Below, piece by piece: positions 7,492 to 16,566 of a stretch of DNA of 64,000 nucleotides (the stretch's first letter is position 1; each line of letters opens with the position of its first letter). This DNA comes from Hyphomicrobiales bacterium (lineage in GTDB: Bacteria; Pseudomonadota; Alphaproteobacteria; Rhizobiales; Devosiaceae), in assembly GCA_900470445.1 (NCBI GenBank), contig UCAU01000011.1, positions 41,650-105,649 on the forward strand, written 5' to 3'. Under the pieces are notes generated by a model that saw nothing but the letters and a program-made list of their open reading frames with translations, was not told the DNA's origin and did no database searches. The position numbers and the translations under genes were made by a program.

Positions 7492-8781
7492 CTAGCCAAA
7501 GATCGCTTGCGCCAGCCCAACAAATCGTACGCCACGCTCCTCGAAATTCTTGAACTGGTTATAGGAGGGCGCCCCGGGCGAGAGGATGATTGCGTCGAAT
7601 TGCTTCCTATAGTCTGCCAGCGTGTGCATGGCGCTGGCGAGGTCGGGCTCCGCCAATACGGTGATGTGGGGTGCCGCCGCTATCGTGGCCGAGGCGAGGC
7701 GGGCGCCGGTGACAGGCAGGCAGGCCAACGTGGTCACGCCATAGCCGGCCAATAGGCTTGCCAATTCCGTATAGTCCTGCTCGCGCTCGTGCCCGCCCGC
7801 GATCAGCGCGATGCGGAAACCCTTATAGGCCGCCAACGCCGCCTTGGTGGCTTCGGGCGTGGTTGAGATCGAGTCATTGACGAAAATGGTGCCGCCGAAT
7901 TGGTGTTCCTCCAGCCGATGCGGCAGGGGCACGAAGGCGGCGATCCCGGCCACCACGCCCTCAAGGCTGGCGCCGGCGGCCAGCGCGATCTGGGCGGCGA
8001 GGCGGGCATTGTCGACATTGTGGCTGCCCTTGAGGCGGGAGCCGATGGCGGCCTTGTCGATGGCAGCCAGTTCCTCCGGCGTCAGCTCGCGCAGCAGGCG
8101 GCGGTGGTCGCGCACGGCATGGGCCACCAGCGCATTGCCCTTGGCGCCGGCGCCCAGTGCTACCGGGAAACTGCCGTCGCGATCGATCAGGTGCAACTTG
8201 TCCGCGTAATAGCGCTCGACCGAGCCGTGCCAGTCGACATGCTCGGGATAAAGATTGGTCACCGCCGCGATATCGGGCAAAAAGTTCATGTCGGCGGTCT
8301 GGTAGCTCGACAATTCGAAGATGACGACCGGGTGCCGGTCGGCAATGTCGAGTGGAGCGACGCCCACATTGCCCGCTAGGCCCGCGTCGATCCCCGAACG
8401 GGTCAGCATCAGATGGGTCAGCGTCGCGGTGGTGGATTTGCCCTTGGTGCCGGTTATGGCGATCACCGTGCGGCCATGACGATAGGTGGCGCCCCAGAGG
8501 TTGAGATTGGACGTCACCGGAATGCCGGAATGGCGGGCAATGTCGAACACCGGCTTGTAGCGCGACACGCCCGGGCTTTTGACGATGAGGCCGAAGCGAT
8601 GGTCACGGATCGCCATGCCCAGGTCGTCCGCCGCAATCTGCTCAGTGCCGGGAATATCGGCCTGCCCGCTATCGACCGTCACATAAAGCTTGAGATCGGG
8701 CTGGCGCGCCTTGAGAAAGGCGGCGGTGGAAATGGCCTCGCGGCCGGCGCCATAGAGCAGGACGGGTTCTTCAAACCGCAT
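7492..8781 (-). CDS. murD2: MurD2-type UDP-MurNAc-L-Ala:L-Glu ligase
   Basis: Mur ligase of 429 residues. A nucleotide-binding-like N-terminus VLLYGAGREA leads to the ATP site ITGTKGKSTTA near residue 115, then FELSSYQTADM, TNLYPEHVDWHGSVERYY and the C-terminal domain ALIAGGHEREQDYTELA. In Xanthomonas, MurD2 adds L-glutamate (not D-glutamate) to UDP-MurNAc-L-Ala, and the adjacent MurL then epimerises it. The assignment rests on MurD likeness plus tight linkage to a MurL homologue. ATG at 8781 follows an AAGGTGG ribosome site and overlaps the end of murL by 11 bases, so the two are translationally coupled. If the genome also has a standard murD, this would be the second one. Confidence 0.75.
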   Translation of the reverse strand: MRFEEPVLLYGAGREAISTAAFLKARQPDLKLYVTVDSGQADIPGTEQIAADDLGMAIRDHRFGLIVKSPGVSRYKPVFDIARHSGIPVTSNLNLWGATYRHGRTVIAITGTKGKSTTATLTHLMLTRSGIDAGLAGNVGVAPLDIADRHPVVIFELSSYQTADMNFLPDIAAVTNLYPEHVDWHGSVERYYADKLHLIDRDGSFPVALGAGAKGNALVAHAVRDHRRLLRELTPEELAAIDKAAIGSRLKGSHNVDNARLAAQIALAAGASLEGVVAGIAAFVPLPHRLEEHQFGGTIFVNDSISTTPEATKAALAAYKGFRIALIAGGHEREQDYTELASLLAGYGVTTLACLPVTGARLASATIAAAPHITVLAEPDLASAMHTLADYRKQFDAIILSPGAPSYNQFKNFEERGVRFVGLAQAIFG

Positions 8782-10111
8782 AGGCAGCCACCTTGGCGGC
8801 AAGGGCCGGGGGGATGTGATGATCGTGGCTGTCGGTCAGGCATTCGGCCATGGCCGCCTGCAGCTTGGGCTCGCCATATTGGGCGAAGAGGTCTGCCTTG
8901 ACCGCGCGCACCACGGCCGCCTCATGCCAGTCGGCATGGCGGGTGAGCGTATAGAGGCACGCCGCTGCTTCAAGGATTTCCCCCACGCATTCCCATGGCT
9001 TCTGCCCGGCAAGACCTGACAGTTCGCGGAACGAGGCCTCGTTATCGAGATTGTCGAGCAGGTCCTTGCCGAAGATCGAGAGCAGCCTGTCCTTGGCCAT
9101 GAAGGGGGCAAAGATCAGGAAGACGAAATGGCATTTGGGGCATTCCCCGCACCAGAGCGGACCGTCATTGCCGGTGAGCCGGAAATTGCGGTTGCAGCTG
9201 GAAAACACCCGATCGAACTTGGTTTCATGCGTGAAGAGCGAAGCGATGCGCGCTTCCGAATAGGGGCGGAGCAGGGAATAATATTTGAGCGCGCCCCCGG
9301 TGGCGTCAGACAGGATCGAGGCAATCAGCAGTTCGAAGCCCAGCGATTTGGAATATTGGTGATTGGTCTCGCGCCCATCGAAGGTGACATTGCCTTCGCT
9401 GGCCGAACGCTCATTGGACAGCACGATCTGGTTGAAGCCGAACAGCACGGCGCAGAGCGCGGCGATCATGGAATTGATCGCCGTCGAAGGCACATGGCCA
9501 TTGTAATAGCCCGGCTCCCTGGACAGCCGGATCATCTCTGCGTCGAGCGTACGCGTGACATAGACCGGCTTAGTGCCGATCTTGTCGATCGAAGTGATGA
9601 TCGGTCCCTTGGGATTGACGGCAAAGGGCGTGAAATCAAGGCCTACCGCGCTCAGCAGATCGACGCTGACCAGCGAATCCTTGCCGCCACCGATCGGCAG
9701 CAAAGCACGGTCGGGCAGGGCCACGATCGGCTTGATGGCCTCGATATCATGCGGCGCCGAAATGGTCAGCTTGCCGAAACGGGCGAGATTATTACGGGCA
9801 TAGAATTCGCCCAGGCCGTTCTCATAGACGTCGATAGCAAAGGCCTGTTCGGCTTCGCTCAGCGCGATATTGGGCGCGACGATCTCGAAGGGCGCGCGCA
9901 GCTTGAAATAGCTGACGCCCAATACGATTGCGGTCAGATCGAGCAGCTTGGCAAAAGCGGGACTGGCCGCCTTTTCGGGATCGGCTTCCGGCAGGGTTAG
10001 GGTCTCGGTAAAGCTCTTGCCGCCCAAGCCATAGGTAAAAATGGCCCGGCCCGTCGCCGGATGGAAGGATGGGCGCTCGATGAGAAATTGTTCGGTCACG
10101 GGGCTGATCAC
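8771..10111 (-). CDS. murL: MurL-type UDP-MurNAc-L-Ala-L-Glu epimerase
   Basis: Protein of about 446 residues resembling MurL, which converts the terminal L-Glu of UDP-MurNAc-L-Ala-L-Glu to D-Glu. This replaces glutamate racemase in the known Xanthomonas route. Visible features are the N-terminal FHPATGRAIFTYGLGGKSF, a PP-loop-like LLPIGGGKDSLVS near residue 140, SNERSASEGNV, and a CxxC-like centre LWCGECPKCHF near 340. The enzyme is ATP-dependent in the described case. The start is uncertain: GTG at 10111 or GTG at 10099. It is followed directly by murD2, the same gene pair as in Xanthomonas. Confidence 0.75.
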   Translation of the reverse strand: MISPVTEQFLIERPSFHPATGRAIFTYGLGGKSFTETLTLPEADPEKAASPAFAKLLDLTAIVLGVSYFKLRAPFEIVAPNIALSEAEQAFAIDVYENGLGEFYARNNLARFGKLTISAPHDIEAIKPIVALPDRALLPIGGGKDSLVSVDLLSAVGLDFTPFAVNPKGPIITSIDKIGTKPVYVTRTLDAEMIRLSREPGYYNGHVPSTAINSMIAALCAVLFGFNQIVLSNERSASEGNVTFDGRETNHQYSKSLGFELLIASILSDATGGALKYYSLLRPYSEARIASLFTHETKFDRVFSSCNRNFRLTGNDGPLWCGECPKCHFVFLIFAPFMAKDRLLSIFGKDLLDNLDNEASFRELSGLAGQKPWECVGEILEAAACLYTLTRHADWHEAAVVRAVKADLFAQYGEPKLQAAMAECLTDSHDHHIPPALAAKVAAYAV

Positions 10112-10248
10112 TCGCGGATGGTGCCACCCATATAGGTGATTTGCAGGCGTGGCGGGAGTAGGGCGCTTGCGCTGTGTCGAATCCGGGCCATGCTGTTCGT
10201 CGTGTGGTTGGAAGCCGGATAATCCGGCACAATTGAGGAGATAGAACA

Positions 10249-10662
10249 ATGCGGGTTCTGGTTTTTGTCAAAGCCAACGAAGACAGCGAAGCGGGCGTGA
10301 TGCCCTCCACCGAACTGCTCAAGGCCATGGGCAAGTATAATGAGGAATTGGTCGAGGCCGGTATCATGAAGGGCGGCGAGGGATTGCAGCCCTCCAACAA
10401 GGGCAAGCGCATCCTGTTCGACGGTTCCAGCCGCACGGTGATCGACGGGCCTTTCACCGAAACCAAGGAATTGGTGGCCGGCTTCTGGATCTGGGACGTT
10501 CGGGATATGGACGAGGCCGTGGCCTGGGCCCGGCGCTGCCCCAATCCGATGGACGGCGGCGGTGTACTCGAAATCCGGCCGGTGTTCGAAATGGACGCAT
10601 TCGGCGATGCCATGACCCCCGAAGTGGCCGAAATCCACAATCGGGTGCGCGACAAAATCTGA
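10249..10662 (+). CDS. YciI/DGPF-domain protein
   Basis: Small cytoplasmic protein of 137 residues with an alpha-beta fold of the YCII/DGPF family: the N-terminal strand MRVLVFVKANEDSEAG, the motif DGPFTETKELVAGFWIWDV near residue 65, and C-terminal CPNPMDGGGVLEIRPVFEM. Members often sit beside ECF sigma factors, but none is visible here. A GAGGAGAT ribosome site precedes the ATG. It is divergent from murL. Molecular function is unknown. Confidence 0.8.
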   Translation: MRVLVFVKANEDSEAGVMPSTELLKAMGKYNEELVEAGIMKGGEGLQPSNKGKRILFDGSSRTVIDGPFTETKELVAGFWIWDVRDMDEAVAWARRCPNPMDGGGVLEIRPVFEMDAFGDAMTPEVAEIHNRVRDKI

Positions 10663-10774
10663 CGTTTGGCCGGCAGTGACAGAGGGCGCTGGTTGGGCTA
10701 GCGTCCGCGCATGTGCCATCCTTCCTTCATGACAAGCCAGCGCCGCGCCACCTCAGCCATGCCGGGGACTTGCC

Positions 10775-11596
10775 TTGCCTGATCCCCGCCTCACCCTGGC
10801 TCGTGGCGGGATTGCCGCCCGGTCGCTGGACGGCATCGTGCCGGCTGCCCGCTATATCGACACTTCCATGCGCCAGACCGCGGTCCCCTCGGCCGCTCTG
10901 CGCCGCGCCCCGTCGCCGGATGCCGAGCAGCTCGATCAAGTGCTGTTCGGCGAATTGTTCGAAGTGCTGGATGAGGCGGATGGCTGGGCCTTCGGGCAGG
11001 CCAAGCGCGATGGCTATGTCGGCTATGTCGAGGCGAGCGCTTTGGGCGAGGTCTCGGCCGCGCCGACCCACAGGGTGCGGGCGCTGCGCAGCTATGGCTT
11101 CAGTGCGCCCAGCATAAAGGCCGCGCCCACCGGACTCTATTCGATGAACGCCATGCTTGCCGCCGAGGGGCAGGAGGGGCGTTTCATCAAGACGGCTGGC
11201 GGCTGGTTCGTCGCGGAGCATCTGGCTGGTATCGAGCAGGCCGAGACGGATTATGTGGCTGTTGCCGAGCAGTTCGTCGGCACGCCTTATCTGTGGGGCG
11301 GGCGCGAGAGCCTGGGGCTCGATTGTTCCGGTCTGGTGCAGCAGGCATTTTACGCCAGTGGCCGCACTTGCCCGCGGGACAGTGACCAGCAGGCGGGGAT
11401 GGGCGGAGCGATCGAAACCCCGGCGCGCGGCGACCTGGTTTTCTGGCGCGGGCATGTGGCGGTGATGCTCAACGAGGCCGATATCATCCACGCCAATAGC
11501 TGGCACATGGCCGTTGCCATCGAGCCCCTGGCCGAGGCCATTGCGCGCATCAGCCGCCTCGGCGGTGGCAAACCCACGGCCTTTCGGCGACCCTGA
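10775..11596 (+). CDS. NlpC/P60 peptidase with SH3-like domain
   Basis: Predicted gamma-D-glutamyl-meso-diaminopimelate-type cell-wall peptidase (273 aa). An N-terminal SH3-like region covers about residues 30-130 (LRRAPSPDAEQLDQVLFGE, DGYVGYVEASAL), followed by the NlpC/P60 domain. Catalytic Cys is in LGLDCSGLVQQAFYA near residue 190 and His in FWRGHVAVML near 225, with a third polar residue in HANSWHM. No clear signal peptide is present, as in cytoplasmic peptidoglycan-recycling members. The start at TTG 10775 follows a GGGGAC-type ribosome site. It converges with the peptide-binding protein and lies close to the murD2/murL pair. Confidence 0.83.
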   Translation: MPDPRLTLARGGIAARSLDGIVPAARYIDTSMRQTAVPSAALRRAPSPDAEQLDQVLFGELFEVLDEADGWAFGQAKRDGYVGYVEASALGEVSAAPTHRVRALRSYGFSAPSIKAAPTGLYSMNAMLAAEGQEGRFIKTAGGWFVAEHLAGIEQAETDYVAVAEQFVGTPYLWGGRESLGLDCSGLVQQAFYASGRTCPRDSDQQAGMGGAIETPARGDLVFWRGHVAVMLNEADIIHANSWHMAVAIEPLAEAIARISRLGGGKPTAFRRP

Positions 11597-11640
11597 GACG
11601 AGGACGCACATTGGCGCGTCCCCGCTTGCGTCAGTTCAGC

Positions 11641-13302
11641 CTATTGCGCGACCGGCCGCAGGGCCAGCAGCTGGAGCAGGCGGCCCGGATTGGCATTGGA
11701 AATCACCGGCGAAACGATGGGATTTTCCGCGCTGGCCCAGCCAGTGAAGCGCTTGGTGCTGTACTGGTAGAAGGACGGGCTGTTGTAGACCGGGATCACC
11801 GGCATGGCCTCCGCGACCTTGAGCTGGATGGCGTCCATGATCGACTTCTGCTCGGCCGGGTCCTTCACCTGGGTATATTTGTTGAGCATCTCGACCACTT
11901 CAGGGTCGGTCCAGCGCTGGGCCGAGGTCCGGCTCTTGCCGAAATCGGCGGGGTTGAACGAGCGAATATAGGGGAAATAGGGATTGGCGGCCGACCCTAT
12001 GGCGTTGAGCGACATCGCGTATTTCGCGCCGATCAGGTCGGAGGCCCACACCGATTCCTCGGGCGTGCTCATCTTCACGTTCAGGCCCGCTTCTTTCAGC
12101 GTCTCGATAGCGATCTGGGTGGCGTCGATCCAGTCGGTCCAGCCATTGGGGATTTCGATGTCGATGGCGATTGGCGTGCCGTCGGGATTGTCGCGGAAAC
12201 CGTCGCCGTCCTTATCGACATAACCCGAGCTTTCGAGCAGGGCCACGCCGGCATCAAGGTCGAACTTGCCATATTGGCCGAACTGGGTGGCGACTTCGGG
12301 ATTGCTGAAGGCCTTGTAGAATTCGCCCAGCATGGAAGGATCTTCGTTGATCACCGGATAGCCATAGCCGGCAATGTCTATGATGGTCTGCCGGTCGATC
12401 AGCATGCTGACCGCGCGGCGGAAATTCACGTCGTTGAAGGCTTTCCTGTTGTTCTCGTCGGGGCTTTCGAGGTTGAGCGTGAACGCCACAAGGCTCGAGG
12501 GCAGGAACCAGTATTTATTGTGCTCGGGGTCCTTGGCGACGAAAGTATTGTCGATATCGGGAATGAAGCTGGTCGCCCAGTCGAGCGTGCCATCGGCCAG
12601 TGCCGACAGAACCTGCGGATTGTCGGCCAGCTGGGGCAGCCGCATGCAATCGACCTTGAGGTTCTCGGCGTCCCAGTAATTGGGATTGCGGCATTGCTCA
12701 TAGACTTGGGGCGTAAAGCGGGTGATTTCGGTGAGCGGACCCGAGCCGACCGGGGTCTCATTGGCGAAGGTGACCGGATCGGCGACATCCTTCCAGATGT
12801 GCTCGGGCACGATGGGCATGGCCACGATGGTGGTAGCGATCAGCGAATTGGGCTGCACCAGGTTGAAGCGCACCGTGCGCTCGTCGACCTTTTCCACCGA
12901 CTCCATCAGCGGCGCCACCGAGTTGAAATCGAGCGCCGGGAATTTCTTGAGATAATCGTAGGTGAACACCACGTCATCGGCGGTGATGGGCTCGCCATCG
13001 GACCATTTGAGCCCGTCACGCAGGGTGAAGCTGATCGATTTAAGATCGTCCGCCAGCTCGAAACTCTCCGCCAGGCGATATTCCCATTTGTTGCCGGCCA
13101 GGCGATTGAAGATGGCCAGCGGCTCGTAGATGAAATCCTTGGTGGTGGCGCGCGCAGAGGTCTGGTTGAACGGGTTGAAATTGCGCACCCAGGTCGTGGT
13201 CTGTTCGGAACTGGCGGTCAGCACCGCCTGGGCGCTGGCGGGCGCTGCGGCCATGGCCAGCGCCAGGGCGGAGGCCGCCAGGATCACTTTGTTCTTCAGC
13301 AC
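11641..13302 (-). CDS. Peptide/nickel-type ABC substrate-binding protein (SBP family 5)
   Basis: Periplasmic binding protein of 553 residues with a Sec signal peptide (KNKVILAASALALAMAAA then PASAQA). The family-5 pattern includes FNQTSARATTKDFIYEPLA near the N-terminus, FTLRDGLKWSDGEPITADDV near 100, and NVNFRRAVSMLIDRQTII-like segments in the middle (written FNDVNFRRAVSMLIDR). GTG at 13302 is chosen because GAGGAG lies just before it and the signal peptide then starts cleanly. No permease or ATPase genes accompany it, so it must share a transporter encoded elsewhere. Neighbouring NlpC/P60 and MepA genes suggest murein peptides as a possible ligand. Confidence 0.82.
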   Translation of the reverse strand: MLKNKVILAASALALAMAAAPASAQAVLTASSEQTTTWVRNFNPFNQTSARATTKDFIYEPLAIFNRLAGNKWEYRLAESFELADDLKSISFTLRDGLKWSDGEPITADDVVFTYDYLKKFPALDFNSVAPLMESVEKVDERTVRFNLVQPNSLIATTIVAMPIVPEHIWKDVADPVTFANETPVGSGPLTEITRFTPQVYEQCRNPNYWDAENLKVDCMRLPQLADNPQVLSALADGTLDWATSFIPDIDNTFVAKDPEHNKYWFLPSSLVAFTLNLESPDENNRKAFNDVNFRRAVSMLIDRQTIIDIAGYGYPVINEDPSMLGEFYKAFSNPEVATQFGQYGKFDLDAGVALLESSGYVDKDGDGFRDNPDGTPIAIDIEIPNGWTDWIDATQIAIETLKEAGLNVKMSTPEESVWASDLIGAKYAMSLNAIGSAANPYFPYIRSFNPADFGKSRTSAQRWTDPEVVEMLNKYTQVKDPAEQKSIMDAIQLKVAEAMPVIPVYNSPSFYQYSTKRFTGWASAENPIVSPVISNANPGRLLQLLALRPVAQ

Positions 13303-13393
13303 TGTTTTCTCCTCTGCATCTGCACCGCCGGGGCGATGCCGTTCTTTTTGCAAGATCGGCCCAAATTCGGAGTCGAAGCAAGAGCCAAACGCC

Positions 13394-14245
13394 TCATCTT
13401 GCTTCGAGGACAGCCGTGCAGGCATTAGGCAAATCCGCCAGCGTCAGCGGTGGGGCCGGCGGGCTGGTGCTGGGCTGGTAGGGGGCATCGGTGAACCAAT
13501 AGTCGAGTTCGGAGCCGCAGCCGTCGCCGGGCGGCACCACATCCTGGTCCTGACAGGACGAAGCTCCAGTTGGGCAGGAAAGCCGGACATGGATGTGGTC
13601 GTCGTGACCATACCAGGGGCGGATCTTGCCGAGAAAACTGCGGTCCCGCCACCGCGTCTGGCACAGCGAGCGCTTTATGCCCGGTGCGACGAAGATGCGG
13701 GCGACGCCCGGCAATTGCGCCGCGCGATAGATCAGCAGGCGCTCGGCTTCACCAAAACGGTTTGGATCGATGTCGCGGCTGCCCTGCTTGAGCACCGAAA
13801 TGGCGGATAGCTCCTCGCGCTCCTGGGCGCTCAGGGTGTGGCCCGGCATGGGCTGCAACCAGAGATCGACATCGAGCCCGATCTGATGGGAGGCGTGCCC
13901 GCTTTTGGCCGGTCCGCCGCGCGGCTGTCCCATATCGCCAACCAAGAGGCCCGGCCAGCCATCCTGCGCCGCAGCCTGGGCAAGCGCACCGATATATTGC
14001 ACCAGCTCGGGCGTGCCCCAGCGGCGGTCACGCGACAATCGCATGGCCTGCCAGCCCGGCCCATCCGTCGCCAATTGCACGGCCCCAGCAATGCAACCCT
14101 TGGCATAGCTGCCGATCGGCACCGAAGGCCCACCGGTCGGACCCGTCACTGCGCTAAACAGGTCACGCGCGGCCTGTTGCCCATGCCCAGGCGCGGCGAG
14201 CAGCAAGAAGGCGGTGAATATGGCACTTAGAAAGCGGAGCTGCAT
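13394..14245 (-). CDS. mepA: Penicillin-insensitive murein endopeptidase MepA
   Basis: Periplasmic zinc (LAS-family) endopeptidase of 283 residues that cleaves D-Ala-mDAP crosslinks in peptidoglycan. The signal peptide is QLRFLSAIFTAFLLLAAPGHG. The metal-site motifs SGHASHQIGLDVDLW (near residue 100) and WYGHDDHIHVRL (near 210) are intact. The C-terminal part has several cysteines (CPTGASSCQDQD, DGCGSELDYWF), which fits an exported, disulfide-bonded enzyme. ATG at 14245 gives the signal peptide at the very start. It lies 91 bases upstream of the peptide-binding protein gene on the same strand and might be co-transcribed. Confidence 0.9.
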   Translation of the reverse strand: MQLRFLSAIFTAFLLLAAPGHGQQAARDLFSAVTGPTGGPSVPIGSYAKGCIAGAVQLATDGPGWQAMRLSRDRRWGTPELVQYIGALAQAAAQDGWPGLLVGDMGQPRGGPAKSGHASHQIGLDVDLWLQPMPGHTLSAQEREELSAISVLKQGSRDIDPNRFGEAERLLIYRAAQLPGVARIFVAPGIKRSLCQTRWRDRSFLGKIRPWYGHDDHIHVRLSCPTGASSCQDQDVVPPGDGCGSELDYWFTDAPYQPSTSPPAPPLTLADLPNACTAVLEAR

Positions 14246-14402
14246 GATCGATACCCGGCCGTGAATCACCCGCCCACTATAGCGCCGAACGTGTCGCAAT
14301 GCCGATCCACACTCGAAAAAGCGGACATTGGGACCGCCGTCAATTGGAGACGCCATGGGTGTGCGATGGGGTTCCCCACAATCTCATAGCCGCGCTACGC
14401 GC

Positions 14403-15212
14403 CTATGAGGCTGGAGAGCCGCCGGTTCCCGCAAAATACTGCCGCGGCGGGGCGCCCAGCATGCGTTTGAACATGGTGGTGAAGGCGGCTGCGCTGTCAT
14501 AGCCGAGGTCCAGCGCGACACTGGTGACTGCTTCGCCATTGGCCAGGCGCGGTAGCGCGCTGAGCAGGCAGGCCTGCTGGCGCCAGAGCGACAGGCTCAC
14601 CCCAGTTTGACGGCGAAATGTCCGGGTGAAGGCGCGGCGGCTCATGGCGAGAGCCCCGGCCCATTCGTCGATCACCAGATGCGGGGACGGGTTTTCGATG
14701 AAGCTGCGGCAGAGCGCGGTGAGGCGCGGCTCGGATGGAAAGGGCAGGCCGAGCGGCATTTCGGGCAATTTGGCAATTTCATCGAGCAGCAGCGCCATGA
14801 CGAGACCCGAGCGCGTGGCGTTGTCTTGCGGAAGGGCGACGGCTTCCACGATCAGCGCACGGGCCAGATCGGTCAGCGCCACCACGCGCACATTGGCCGA
14901 TATGTCGGGCAGAGCCGCGGGCGAGACATAGATCGAGAGCATATGGACATGGCCGATCATGTCCACGGAATGCTCGAGTTCGGGCGGAATCCACAAGGCA
15001 TGTTCGGGTGGCACCATCCAGCGGCCCTGGCTGGACGTCACCATGACGACGCCGGTGCGGGGATATAGCAATTGGGCGCGGCTATGGTGATGCGGCGCGA
15101 CGGCGTGGCCGGCGGGATAGCTCGAGGGCAGGGCGTAAACCGGCGCCGGGGCGGCCTCGATCTGGCGCAGGCGCTGCAGATGATCGCTCTGCCCGTTGAC
15201 GTCCGATTTCAT
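14403..15212 (-). CDS. AraC-family transcriptional regulator
   Basis: Regulator of 269 residues. The N-terminal half is a cupin-like sensor (PAGHAVAPHHHSRAQLLYP, then PPEHALWIPPELEHSVDM), and the C-terminal ~100 residues carry two helix-turn-helix units: WAGALAMSRRAFTRTFRRQT and VALDLGYDSAAAFTTMFKRM. ATG at 15212 is used; a longer reading from 15248 would run into the promoter region. It is divergent from the MFS transporter at 15305 with 92 bases between them, the usual layout for a regulator controlling its neighbour. Confidence 0.87.
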   Translation of the reverse strand: MKSDVNGQSDHLQRLRQIEAAPAPVYALPSSYPAGHAVAPHHHSRAQLLYPRTGVVMVTSSQGRWMVPPEHALWIPPELEHSVDMIGHVHMLSIYVSPAALPDISANVRVVALTDLARALIVEAVALPQDNATRSGLVMALLLDEIAKLPEMPLGLPFPSEPRLTALCRSFIENPSPHLVIDEWAGALAMSRRAFTRTFRRQTGVSLSLWRQQACLLSALPRLANGEAVTSVALDLGYDSAAAFTTMFKRMLGAPPRQYFAGTGGSPAS

Positions 15213-15304
15213 GCTTGGCCCACTCGCGAAGTAAATTGACCAGAACACGAATGCGGGACAGGCGCAATTGGTCTATCGAGAATGCCTCAATATGGAGCTA
15301 TATC

Positions 15305-16525
15305 GTGACGAATAGTGCAGTGGCTGCAGACCGGGAAGCGGGGGAACAGACGGCCTTTGCCGTCATCATGGCAGTGAGTTTCTGCCATCTGCTCAATGAC
15401 ACGATGCAGTCGCTTATTCCCGCGCTCTATCCAATGATCAAGGAGGATTACGGGCTCGATTTCACCCAGATCGGGTTCCTCGGGCTGGTGTTCCAGGTTA
15501 CGGCCTCGCTGCTGCAGCCCTTGATCGGCATCTATACCGACAAGCGCCCGCTGCCCTATTCCCTGCCCATCGGCATGGGCTTTACCCTGATCGGCCTTGT
15601 CGTGCTGGCCTATGCGCATTCCTATTGGATGCTGCTGGTCGGCGCGGGCGTGGTGGGGCTGGGCTCGGCGGTGTTCCACCCCGAATCCTCCCGCGTGGCG
15701 CGGCTGGCCTCGGGCGGACGGCATGGGCTGGCGCAGGCACTGTTCCAGGTCGGCGGCAATTTCGGTTCGGCCGTGGGGCCGCTGCTGGCCGCATTCATCG
15801 TCTTGCCGCGCGGGCAGGGCAGCGTTGCCTGGTTCTCGCTGGCGGCATTGCTGGGCATCGGCGTGCTGTGGCAGGTGGGCAATTGGTATAGCCGCCACCG
15901 CGCCGCCAATCGGAGCCGCAAAGTCCCGGCGCCGGCCGTGACCTTGCCGCGCAAGACCGTCATCATGGCCATCGCCGTGCTGGCCCTGCTGGTGTTCTCG
16001 AAATATGTCTACATGAGCAGCCTTTCGAGCTTTTACACCTTCTACATGATCGAACGCTTTGCCGTGTCAGTGCAGGACGCGCAGATCCTGTTGTTCGTGT
16101 TCCTGGGCGCGGTGGCGATCGGCACGGTAGCGGGCGGGCCCATTGTGGACTGGTTCGGCACCAAATTCGTGATCTGGCTGTCGATCCTGGGTGCGCTGCC
16201 GTTCACCCTGGCGCTGCCCTATGCCGATTTCACCTGGACGGTGGTGTTGACCTTCATCATCGGGGTGATCCTGGCCTCGGCTTTCTCGGCCATTGTGGTG
16301 TTTGCGCAGGAATTGGTGCCCGGCCGGGTGGGCATGATTGCAGGCCTGTTCTTTGGCTTTGCCTTCGGCATTGGCGGAATTGGCGCGGCGGTGCTGGGCA
16401 TCGTGGCGGACCGGACGAGCATCGAGTTCGTCTACCAGATCTGCTCCTACCTGCCGCTGCTGGGCCTGTTGACCATTTTCCTGCCCGATATCGGCAAGGG
16501 CCGGCGCAGCAAGAAGGCGGCATAA
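15305..16525 (+). CDS. MFS exporter, fosmidomycin-resistance (Fsr) type
   Basis: Twelve-helix major facilitator of 406 residues. The N-terminus SFCHLLNDTMQSLIPALYPM, the loop TDKRPLPYSLPIGMG and VFHPESSRVARLASGGRHG are characteristic of the Fsr family of drug exporters. The natural substrate is unknown. GTG at 15305 is used because GGAG at 15294-15297 is 7 bases before it. It is divergent from an AraC regulator that probably controls it. A perfect 12-bp hairpin follows the stop. Confidence 0.83.
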   Translation: MTNSAVAADREAGEQTAFAVIMAVSFCHLLNDTMQSLIPALYPMIKEDYGLDFTQIGFLGLVFQVTASLLQPLIGIYTDKRPLPYSLPIGMGFTLIGLVVLAYAHSYWMLLVGAGVVGLGSAVFHPESSRVARLASGGRHGLAQALFQVGGNFGSAVGPLLAAFIVLPRGQGSVAWFSLAALLGIGVLWQVGNWYSRHRAANRSRKVPAPAVTLPRKTVIMAIAVLALLVFSKYVYMSSLSSFYTFYMIERFAVSVQDAQILLFVFLGAVAIGTVAGGPIVDWFGTKFVIWLSILGALPFTLALPYADFTWTVVLTFIIGVILASAFSAIVVFAQELVPGRVGMIAGLFFGFAFGIGGIGAAVLGIVADRTSIEFVYQICSYLPLLGLLTIFLPDIGKGRRSKKAA

Positions 16526-16531
16526 TTCCTG

Positions 16532-16559
16532 GGGCTCTGCCGAGATATCGGCAGAGCCC
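16532..16559. terminator. Bidirectional terminator-like hairpin
   Basis: Perfect 12-bp stem GGGCTCTGCCGA / TCGGCAGAGCCC with a GATA loop, placed exactly between two convergent genes (MFS exporter and SDR). There is only a weak T run, so termination efficiency is uncertain. Confidence 0.7.
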
Positions 16560-16566
16560 GTCGCTC

